Shown here one piece after another: positions 1-6,100 of a stretch of DNA of 9,554 nucleotides. The number at the start of each line of letters is the position of its first letter. The stretch's first letter is position 1. The DNA comes from Thermoanaerobaculia bacterium (GTDB lineage: Bacteria > Acidobacteriota > Thermoanaerobaculia > UBA5066): positions 1 through 9,554 of the forward strand of contig JAMQPJ010000619.1 in assembly GCA_023717585.1 (NCBI GenBank). Reading direction: 5' to 3'. Under the pieces are notes generated by a model. The model was not told the origin of the DNA and did no database searches. It worked only from the letters and a program-made list of their open reading frames with translations. A program made the position numbers and the translations under genes.

Positions 1-742
<742 letters not shown>

Positions 743-750
743 GTTAGCCG

Positions 751-809
751 GAGGCGCCTCTGACGCATTGCGTCAGATTCTCCTTGACAAGGATTACGCG
801 ACGCGTTAT
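751..809. promoter_or_regulatory. Cluster of four inverted repeats in the hutU / phaR-like divergent promoter region
   Basis: The 76-bp gap between the divergent genes is nearly all dyad symmetry. Repeat 1 is GAGGCGCCTC, a perfect 10-bp palindrome (751-760). Repeat 2 is TCTGACGCA-T-TGCGTCAGA, perfect 9-bp arms around one base (759-777). Repeat 3 is TCCTTG-A-CAAGGA, perfect 6-bp arms (781-793). Repeat 4 is ATTACGCG-A-CGCGTTAT, 7 of 8 pairs (793-809). Three of the four have a single central base, which suits dimeric repressor sites better than RNA hairpins. Repeat 2 begins 17 bp upstream of the hutU start. Repeats 3 and 4 cover the -35 box and the spacer/-10 of the rightward promoter. The motifs do not look like the HutC operator as I remember it. 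Autoregulation by the adjacent PhaR-like protein is a reasonable inference, because PhaR proteins are known autorepressors. Confidence 0.7.
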
Positions 810-812
810 CTT
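784..812 (+). promoter_or_regulatory. Sigma-70-type promoter for the phaR-like/phasin operon, probably leaderless
   Basis: A perfect -35 TTGACA (784-789) is followed after 17 bp by TATCTT (807-812), a 4/6 match to TATAAT. The expected transcription start falls at about 818-820, on the ATG at 819. No Shine-Dalgarno is present upstream of that ATG, which agrees with a leaderless transcript. The -35 lies inside inverted repeat 781-793, so a bound regulator would block polymerase. The -10 is weak and no start site has been mapped. Confidence 0.55.
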
Positions 813-818
813 CTTCCC

Positions 819-1550
819 ATGAGCGATCCCCGCCGCATCGTGCGCTACCGCAACCGCAAGCTCTACGAGGCGCGCGAGCGCCGTTTCGTGACCCTGGCCG
901 ACCTCGCGAAGGCCGTAGCCGCCGGCGACCGGGTGGAGGTCATCGCCGCGGATTCGGGCGAGGACATCACGGCCCGCGTCCTCTCCCGCGCCCTCGCTTC
1001 GGGGCGGACGCCCGTCGTCGCCTCGGCCGCCGCGTTCGCCCGCCTTATCCGGGCGGGCAGCGACGCCGCGGAAACGGTCGCGGAGGCCGTCGAACGCGTC
1101 GGCGGGACGCGTGTGGCGGACTCGCTGCGACGGGCCGCAAGCCCCGAGAGCCTCGGCCGGACCCTGGCCCCGCTCACGCGCCGGCTCGAGGGCGCCCGCC
1201 AGGACGTGGAAAAGATCGTCGGCGGGCTCGTCGAGAAGGGCCGGCTCACGTGGGAGGAGGGAACGCGCCTGCGCGAGGACGTCGGCCTCGTCTTCCGCGA
1301 GAGCCTCGCCGACGTGGTCGGCAGCGTCCGGGACATCGCGAGCCGCCTCTCCCCCAGCACGCAGCCCGAGCTCGCGAAGGAGATCGGAGACCTCCGGACG
1401 CGTCTCGCACAGCTCGAATCCCTCGCCAAGAGCGCCTTCCCCGCGGAGCTGCCGAAGCCGGTCCGCGCGCGGCGCATCGCGGCGGCCGCCGTCCGCTCCC
1501 CCGCCAAGTCGCAAGCCCGCAAACAGAACGGAAAGAGGAGAACAGCATGA
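819..1550 (+). CDS. PhaR-type DNA-binding domain protein with phasin-like C-terminal helices
   Basis: The predicted product has 243 residues. Residues 6-60 match the PHB/PHA accumulation regulator DNA-binding domain (PHB_acc_N, found in PhaR): IVRYRNRKLYE, then FVTLADLAKAV and the SGEDITARVL segment. In that family this domain binds promoter DNA, and PhaR also senses the granule polymer. Residues about 121-205 are charged and helix-rich (EKIVGGLVEKGRLTWEEG, then DLRTRLAQLESL) and resemble PHA granule-associated phasins. The tail, about 213-243, is rich in Arg, Lys and Ala. The reading frame stays open to an ATG at 621, but that part is antisense to hutU, and the domain starts right after ATG 819. 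The 3' end overlaps the next gene by 4 bp (ATGA), showing coupling. Likely role: regulator of, or structural link to, storage granules. The domain call is firm; the function is inferred. Confidence 0.85.
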   Translation: MSDPRRIVRYRNRKLYEARERRFVTLADLAKAVAAGDRVEVIAADSGEDITARVLSRALASGRTPVVASAAAFARLIRAGSDAAETVAEAVERVGGTRVADSLRRAASPESLGRTLAPLTRRLEGARQDVEKIVGGLVEKGRLTWEEGTRLREDVGLVFRESLADVVGSVRDIASRLSPSTQPELAKEIGDLRTRLAQLESLAKSAFPAELPKPVRARRIAAAAVRSPAKSQARKQNGKRRTA

Positions 1551-2062
1551 AAACCACGACCCGCAAGTCCCCGCCGAAGCTTCCTTTCAACGTCCCCGCC
1601 CCCGTCGAAAAGGTCCTGAAGGAGGCCGGCAGCCGTTTCGACGCCCTCAGCGCCAGGGCCAGGAGCGTCGCAGCCAGTACCGAAAAGCAGGTCAAGGTCG
1701 CGGCTCGCGACCTCAAGAAGACAGGTCAGTCCCTGGCGAAGGACCCGCGCGCGTTCGTGGAGGAAGTCATGGAGTCGGGCCGCGATTTCGGACAGAAGCT
1801 CCGGGCGAACGCCGGCAAGGTCGGCGGCGACGTGCAGGATCGCGTCCAGAAAGCCGGCGCCGAGGCCGCGCGCCGGGCCGAAGACGTCGCGAAGAACGTG
1901 ACCGAGACCGTCGGCACGGCCGTCGAGAAGGGTCTCCACAGCCTGAACGTCCCGACCCGCAAGGAGCTCCGCTCGCTCTCGGCCAAGGTAGACGGCCTCG
2001 GCAAGAAGATCGACGCGCTCAAGACCCGCAAGGCGCCGCGTCAGACGCGACGCGCCCGCTGA
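1547..2062 (+). CDS. Phasin-like (PHA granule-associated) protein
   Basis: The product has 171 residues and no signal peptide or membrane segment. The body, about 17-130, is amphipathic, rich in Ala, Lys, Glu, Val and Asp, and helical in character, as in phasins that coat PHA granules. A conserved phasin-type motif, LNVPTRKELRSL, begins at residue 133 and leads into a short coiled coil ending near 159. The protein ends in a basic tail (RKAPRQTRRAR). The start is well defined: AGAGGAG at 1534-1540 lies 6 nt before ATG 1547, and the ATG overlaps the upstream stop, so translation is coupled to the PhaR-like gene. A hairpin terminator follows the stop. It shares its C-terminal motif with the small protein at 5627-5938. 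An apolipoprotein-like or nucleoid-associated role remains possible. Confidence 0.78.
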   Translation: MKTTTRKSPPKLPFNVPAPVEKVLKEAGSRFDALSARARSVAASTEKQVKVAARDLKKTGQSLAKDPRAFVEEVMESGRDFGQKLRANAGKVGGDVQDRVQKAGAEAARRAEDVAKNVTETVGTAVEKGLHSLNVPTRKELRSLSAKVDGLGKKIDALKTRKAPRQTRRAR

Positions 2063-2088
2063 ACCGGTCCGGAATCGGATAGACTCTG

Positions 2089-2115
2089 AGGCGCCGCCCG
2101 CAAGGCGGCGCCTTT
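2089..2115 (+). terminator. Rho-independent terminator after the phasin operon
   Basis: A perfect 10-bp GC-rich stem pairs AGGCGCCGCC (2089-2098) with GGCGGCGCCT (2104-2113) around a CGCAA loop, followed by TTTCTC. It sits 26 bp after the phasin stop codon. The T tract is short, but the stem is very stable. It should separate the phasin operon from the patatin gene, whose ATG is only 18 bp further on. Confidence 0.8.
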
Positions 2116-2131
2116 CTCATCGAAAAAACTG

Positions 2132-3424
2132 ATGGCCGGCCTACGTCGACAGCCCGGGCCCGAAACACCCGGGAAGGTCTCTTCGGAGCGCACGTTCAAG
2201 GCGTTCCCATCCCCCGTCAGGAAGCGTCTCGCGGTCGTCTGCGCGGGTGGGGGCGTGACGGGAGCGATCTACGAGATCGGCGCGCTCGCGGCGCTCGAGG
2301 ATCGGCTCGAGAACGTCTCGATCAACGACTTCGACGTCTTCATCGGCGTGTCCGCCGGCGCCTACATCTCGGCTCTCCTCGCGAACGGCGCCACGCCGGG
2401 GTTGCTCTTCCGGAACGTGACGCGGTCGGCCGGCACGCGAACCGACATCGACGACCTCGCGCTCTTCCGCCTCAACCTCGGCGAGATCGCGGGCCGCCTC
2501 GCGACGGCCCCGTTCACCGTGCTCGACGCCGCCTGGGACTTCTACAAGAACCGCCACGAGACGACGCTCACCGACCTCGTGCAGTCGCTCGGGCAGCTCC
2601 TGCCCTCCGGGCTGTTCCAGAACGAGGGGCTCGAGGAGTGGATGCGGAAGTGGCTCTCGCAGGCGGGGCGCACGAACGATTTCCGGCACCTCCGCAAGGT
2701 CCTCCGCCTCGTCGCCGTGAACCTCGACTCGGGCGAGACGACGGCGTTCGGAAGCCCCGGGCACGACAACGTGCCGATTTCGCAGGCCGTCGCCGCGTCG
2801 TGCGCCATTCCGGGCCTCTACAGGCCCGTCCGGATCGACGGCGTCGATTACATCGACGGCGGCGTCCGGAAGACCGCGCACATCTCTCTCGCGCTCCGCG
2901 AGCGCTGCGGCCTCACGATCTGCGTGAACCCGCTCGTCCCCATGCGCATCACGCATACCGAGATCGGCATCCGGCGGCTCGGAATCGAGGAGGCGGGACC
3001 GCTCCGGAGCCGCGGCCTCTCCACGATCCTCGACCAGGCTTTTCGCGTGACTCTCCACTCGCGGCTGCGCTACGGCCTCACGCGTTACCGGCGCGAGGAC
3101 CCGGAAGCCGACATCGTCGTCTTCGAGCCGAAGCCGGAGGACCTGCCCCACTTCATGAGAAGCATCATGCGCACGTCGGGGCGCACCCGCATCGCCGAAT
3201 ACGCGTACCGTTCCACGATGGCGCGAATCGACTCCGACTTCAGGAGCTTCCGGCGCCTGTTCGCCAAGCACGGCCTCACGCTGCGCCCGGCCTGCGCGCG
3301 GGACCTCTCGCGCGTGAAGCTTCACGCCGCCCGCACGAGCGAGCGCGTCTCGACGCGCCTCGCCGCCTCCCTCCTCACGCTCGAGGCCGACCTCGACCGC
3401 ATGAAGGCGGCCCGGGGCCGCTGA
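2132..3424 (+). CDS. Patatin-like phospholipase / lipid acyl hydrolase
   Basis: The product has 430 residues. Patatin enzymes are cytosolic or membrane-surface serine hydrolases that release fatty acids from lipid esters using a Ser-Asp dyad. All core elements are present in order: oxyanion loop GGGVTG (39-44), nucleophile elbow GVSAG with Ser74, segment VPISQAVAASCAIPG (about 214-228), and DGG with Asp242. Roughly 180 further residues follow, rich in Arg and probably helical, ending in a basic region. No signal peptide or transmembrane helix is evident. ATG 2132 is the only good start before the domain, yet it has no Shine-Dalgarno and follows the terminator by 18 bp. A promoter would therefore have to overlap the end of the phasin unit, or read-through must occur. 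The gene converges on the acyltransferase with 6 bp between stops. Lying next to phasins, it may mobilise stored lipid or polymer, but its substrate cannot be read from sequence. Confidence 0.92.
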   Translation: MAGLRRQPGPETPGKVSSERTFKAFPSPVRKRLAVVCAGGGVTGAIYEIGALAALEDRLENVSINDFDVFIGVSAGAYISALLANGATPGLLFRNVTRSAGTRTDIDDLALFRLNLGEIAGRLATAPFTVLDAAWDFYKNRHETTLTDLVQSLGQLLPSGLFQNEGLEEWMRKWLSQAGRTNDFRHLRKVLRLVAVNLDSGETTAFGSPGHDNVPISQAVAASCAIPGLYRPVRIDGVDYIDGGVRKTAHISLALRERCGLTICVNPLVPMRITHTEIGIRRLGIEEAGPLRSRGLSTILDQAFRVTLHSRLRYGLTRYRREDPEADIVVFEPKPEDLPHFMRSIMRTSGRTRIAEYAYRSTMARIDSDFRSFRRLFAKHGLTLRPACARDLSRVKLHAARTSERVSTRLAASLLTLEADLDRMKAARGR

Positions 3425-3430
3425 TTCCGG

Positions 3431-4426
3431 CTAGTCCCCGGTGAAGATGTTGCCGCGCCGCGAGAGGCGCGAGTCGATCATCGTCTGCAGCGTCGAGCGC
3501 ACCTGGTCCGCGAGCTCGTTCACGATCATGGGGCGGTCGGCGACCTCGGGCCCGTGGCCGAAGACGATGGGCTTTCCGATGTCGATCCACCACTTCGTGG
3601 GGAGCGGCAGGACGCCGAGCGGGCCGAGCAGCGGGAATGTCGGGGTCAGCGGGAAATACGGGAGCCCGAGCGGCCTGCCGATGAAGTCCATGCGCGTGAG
3701 GTTCGGGTGAATCTCCTCGGCGCCGACGACCGACACCGGAATGACCGGCGCGCCCGTCCGGAGGGCGAGGCGCACGAAGCCGCCGCGGCCGAAGCGCGCG
3801 AGGCGGTACCGGTCGCGGAAGAGCTTGCCGACGCCCTTGACGCCCTCGGGAAACACGCCGACGAGCTCTTCGCGGCGCAGAAGCCTCTCGCCGTTCTCGG
3901 GGCAGGCTCGAACCTCGCCCATGTGCCGGAGCCACGGCTGCAGAAACGGGAGGGTCGTGAACATGTCCAGGACGAGCATCCTCGCGGTGCGGTGCGCGGC
4001 GTGCTCGCGCGCGATGCCGCGCTTGACCATCGCGCCGTCCCACGGAAGCACCCCGGAATGGTTCGCCACGAGAAGCGCGCGCCCCGTCATCGGGATGTTG
4101 TCGACGCCCGACAGCGTCACGCGCCACCACACGGAATAGAGAAAATCGAAGAGCTCGATCCAGGGCTGTGCGGCAACCTCGTCGTAGCCGAAGTCGTCCA
4201 GCTCGAACGTGCGTGAGCGGTTCCGGAAGAGATTCCAGAGGTCCACGAGAGCTCGCGGCGACTTGAGCTCCGGACGCCCGTCGAGGAACCGGGCGGCCTC
4301 ACCCAGCATGGCGTGGAGAAAGGCGTCCGGATTCTCCGGAAGAAGCGACGGCGCGAATCTCGCGTCCTCCCCGGCGGGAGGGGGGACCGGGACCGCATGG
4401 GGAACGGGGTGGCGGCGCGCGCTCAC
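3431..4426 (-). CDS. Lysophospholipid/monoacylglycerol-type acyltransferase (PlsC/MGAT-like)
   Basis: The product has 331 residues. The family transfers fatty acyl groups from acyl-CoA or acyl-ACP to a hydroxyl acceptor at the cytoplasmic membrane face. The catalytic block NHSGVLPWD has His123, with Asp130 six residues later, unlike the HX4D spacing of classical PlsC. The acceptor motif FPEG (192-195) leads into a long conserved stretch of about 50 residues (RYRLARFGRGGF, GAPVIPVSVVGAEEIHP) typical of the MGAT-like branch. Positions 155-168 are hydrophobic and may be a membrane dip. Translation begins at GTG 4426, inside the SDR stop (GTGA overlap), with GGGGGTGG upstream, so the pair is translationally coupled. 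A similar epimerase-acyltransferase pairing occurs, from memory, at mycobacterial galE2/Rv0502. The acceptor may be lysophosphatidate, a monoacylglycerol or another alcohol and cannot be decided here. Confidence 0.88.
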   Translation of the reverse strand: MSARRHPVPHAVPVPPPAGEDARFAPSLLPENPDAFLHAMLGEAARFLDGRPELKSPRALVDLWNLFRNRSRTFELDDFGYDEVAAQPWIELFDFLYSVWWRVTLSGVDNIPMTGRALLVANHSGVLPWDGAMVKRGIAREHAAHRTARMLVLDMFTTLPFLQPWLRHMGEVRACPENGERLLRREELVGVFPEGVKGVGKLFRDRYRLARFGRGGFVRLALRTGAPVIPVSVVGAEEIHPNLTRMDFIGRPLGLPYFPLTPTFPLLGPLGVLPLPTKWWIDIGKPIVFGHGPEVADRPMIVNELADQVRSTLQTMIDSRLSRRGNIFTGD

Positions 4427-5619
4427 GAGGCCACCCCCGCCGCCTCGGCCCGCGGCCGCCTACGGACGCGCTGCTCGAAGGCGTACCGCGCGGACCGGGC
4501 CGCGTCCGCGACCGCGTCGAAATCCACGAGGCGCCCCGCCCCGAAGCGCGCGCGCGCGGTCTCGAGCACGACCTCGAGCGTCGTGTGCCGTGCGGTGAAG
4601 CCGAGGAGGCGCCGGGCCTTCGCGTCGTCCACCACGCAGAGATAGCGGAAATAGTGCGCGTGGACGCCCGGCATCAGGCCGACGCCCGCGAGCCAGGCGG
4701 CCTCGTAGAGCGCGTACCCGAGCGGATGCGGCACGGGGATTCCGAGCGAGCCGAAGAGCAGCCGCACGGTGGAGAGCGGAACGACGCCTTCGGGCGCGAT
4801 GTTGAAGACGCCCAGCGCCTCGGGGCGGTCGAGAGCCCTCACGAGCGCGTCGACCGCGTCGTCCGGGTGGAGGGCCTGCAGGAGAGGGTCGTACCCCATG
4901 AGCTGCCACGAGAACGGGGCCGCGAACAGCCGGGTGCGATAGTCGCGCACCTCGGGCGACAGGAGCGGGACGAACCGCAGGATCTGCACGCGCGCGTCGG
5001 GATGGCGCTTGACGTGCGAGCGGGCGTGGCTTTCGGCCTCCACGAAGTCGCGCACGAAGCGGTCCTCCGGGTCGGGCTGGAGCGGGTGGTCTTCCGTGAG
5101 GAAATTCGGGTTGTCGCCGCGCGCGCCGTACACGAGAGACGTCGAGCCGAGCAGGATGCGCGGGACCTTCGCCTCACCGGCGGCCGCGAAGACGTGCAGC
5201 GCGCCGATGGAGTTCAGCTCGTGGGCGTACGTCGTCTGGCGCGACGGGCTCCGGAGCTGCGCGAGATGGACGATCGCGTCGGGCCTCTCTTCCTTCAGGA
5301 GCTTGAAGAGCGTGCCGTCCGCGAAGGGGAGGTTGAGATCGAGGAAGCGGTGCTTCACGTCGGGCAGATCCGCGGGAGGCACGAGGTCGAAAACGACGAC
5401 ATCGCGGTCGCCGCGCGCGAGGAGCGCGCGCACGAGCCGTTCCCCGAAGAAACCGCTGCCGCCCGTGACGACGACCCTTTGCCGCCGCGTCACGGCGTCC
5501 GCACCCTTCGGGAATCGCACGACGCGCCCGCCGGATCCGCTCCGGCGCGCTCGCGCGGCTCTGCCTTCTCTGCCTTCTCCGGCTTCTCTCGCGCCGCCGG
5601 CGTCGGGCTTCCCCGCCAT
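4423..5619 (-). CDS. NAD-dependent epimerase/dehydratase-like SDR protein with altered active site
   Basis: The product has 398 residues. Extended SDR enzymes act on nucleotide sugars, sterols or similar substrates using NAD(P). The Rossmann signature TGGSGFFG (52-59), acidic FDL after beta-strand 2 (77-79), VHLAQ (117-121), STSLVYG (159-165) and the downstream P-Q-P region fit the family. At the usual YxxxK position, however, the sequence reads F188-V-R-D-F192, so both catalytic Tyr and Lys appear replaced by Phe. The protein may bind NAD and substrate without classical catalysis. ATG 5619 has AGGAG 4 nt upstream and lies 7 bp after the previous stop. This start adds an N-terminal extension of about 45 residues rich in Gly, Arg, Ala and Glu; GTG at 5493 is an alternative start without a good ribosome site. 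The stop overlaps the acyltransferase start. The substrate is unknown. Confidence 0.87.
   Translation of the reverse strand: MAGKPDAGGAREAGEGREGRAARARRSGSGGRVVRFPKGADAVTRRQRVVVTGGSGFFGERLVRALLARGDRDVVVFDLVPPADLPDVKHRFLDLNLPFADGTLFKLLKEERPDAIVHLAQLRSPSRQTTYAHELNSIGALHVFAAAGEAKVPRILLGSTSLVYGARGDNPNFLTEDHPLQPDPEDRFVRDFVEAESHARSHVKRHPDARVQILRFVPLLSPEVRDYRTRLFAAPFSWQLMGYDPLLQALHPDDAVDALVRALDRPEALGVFNIAPEGVVPLSTVRLLFGSLGIPVPHPLGYALYEAAWLAGVGLMPGVHAHYFRYLCVVDDAKARRLLGFTARHTTLEVVLETARARFGAGRLVDFDAVADAARSARYAFEQRVRRRPRAEAAGVAS
5561..5587 (-). repeat. Three 9-bp direct repeats in the SDR N-terminal extension
   Basis: On the plus strand CTGCCTTCT occurs twice in tandem (5561-5578), followed by the imperfect copy CCGGCTTCT (5579-5587). 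In the gene this is a three-codon repeat giving EAG-EGR-EGR. It falls in the low-complexity leader before the Rossmann fold and uses AGA for Arg, uncommon elsewhere in the window. It probably arose by slippage and suggests a weakly constrained linker. Confidence 0.6.
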
Positions 5620-5626
5620 TCCGCTC

Positions 5627-5938
5627 CTACCTCTTCCGTCCGGAAGCCTTGCGGGCGGGCTTCGCCGCCGGCTTCGCGGGCCTGGCCGCCCTCGCCTTCA
5701 GGGCTTCGAGCTCGGCCTCCAGCTCGGCCAGACGCTTCTCCAGCTTCGAGAGATCCCTGCGCGTCGCGACGTTCATCGCCTTCAGGCCCTCGGCCACGCG
5801 CTTGTCGACCTCTTCCTTGGCGGCGACGCCCTTCTTCAGGACCTCGATGAAGGCCGGGTTCGCCATGAGGTTGTTGGAAATCTCGGTGAGGAAGCCCTCG
5901 CCTCGGGCCCGGAGCTGATCGAACAGGGATTCGGACAT
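5627..5938 (-). CDS. Small phasin-like coiled-coil protein with basic tail
   Basis: The product has 103 residues and no signal peptide or membrane helix. The N-terminal half (LFDQLRARGEGFLTEISNNL, then NPAFIEVLKKG) is probably helical. Residues 55-66 (MNVATRRDLSKL) match the phasin-type motif also present at 133-144 of the product at 1547-2062. A strong Leu/Glu heptad coiled coil follows, to about 84. The tail PAKPAAKPARKASGRKR resembles the Lys/Ala/Pro tails of DNA-binding phasins such as PhaF. ATG 5938 has AAGGG 6 nt upstream. It is the first gene of the operon with the SDR (7-bp gap) and acyltransferase. Small BMFP/UbiK-type proteins have a similar VTREE-coiled-coil organisation and are the main alternative. 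Phasin-like is preferred because a related motif occurs in the other phasin of the window. Confidence 0.8.
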   Translation of the reverse strand: MSESLFDQLRARGEGFLTEISNNLMANPAFIEVLKKGVAAKEEVDKRVAEGLKAMNVATRRDLSKLEKRLAELEAELEALKARAARPAKPAAKPARKASGRKR

Positions 5939-5980
5939 GCGCCACCCTTTCGCGGAGGCCCTGGGTTCGGGACCTCCTGC

Positions 5981-6000
5981 CGGAGCTCCGCATTATGCGG
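5981..6000. promoter_or_regulatory. Paired palindromes with an embedded -10-like box upstream of the small phasin operon
   Basis: CGGAGCTCCG (5981-5990) is a perfect palindrome overlapping CCGCAT-T-ATGCGG (5988-6000), an inverted repeat with perfect 6-bp arms and one central base. On the minus strand the second repeat contains CATAAT (5997 down to 5992), a 5/6 match to the -10 consensus. Transcription would then begin near 5985, giving a leader of about 47 nt. No good -35 is visible. The arrangement of a 10-bp palindrome joined to a one-base-centred repeat with CGCA/TGCG half-sites repeats what is seen at 751-777. The rest of the divergent gap (5939-6100) holds only a weak 6-bp stem (6024-6029 with 6042-6047). 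No convincing promoter for the rightward ATPase was found. Confidence 0.5.
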
Positions 6001-6100
6001 CCATTTCGCGGGAAGAACGACACGCGGAGAGTATTCGGCCGCTCCGCAACGAGAACATCCCGCTCGCCGCTGGAGCACCTTCTCGCATAGGCTGCGCCCC

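Noticed and set aside
759..777. HutC-type operator for hut regulation
   Set aside because: The repeat TCTGACGCA-T-TGCGTCAGA does not resemble the AT-rich HutC site as I recall it, and no hutC gene is in the window.
2141..3325. 394-residue reverse-strand ORF opposite the patatin gene
   Set aside because: It is an antisense shadow typical of GC-rich DNA, Arg/Glu/Asp/Ala-rich with no recognisable motifs, while the plus strand shows a full patatin domain.
2132..3424. Intracellular PHA depolymerase (PhaZ)
   Set aside because: The fold markers are those of patatin (GGGxxG, GxSxG, DGG with a Ser-Asp dyad), not the alpha/beta-hydrolase catalytic triad of PhaZ. A role in granule breakdown remains possible but is not shown.
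4585..5850. 421-residue plus-strand ORF opposite the SDR and small phasin genes
   Set aside because: It is a shadow frame with no motifs; the opposite strand holds clear family signatures and good ribosome sites.
5009..6100. N-terminal extension of the ATPase frame back to an ATG at 5009 (1023 residues in total)
   Set aside because: The extension is antisense to the SDR and small phasin genes, is low-complexity Arg/Ser-rich, and has no family similarity. The ATPase domain begins just after GTG 6101.
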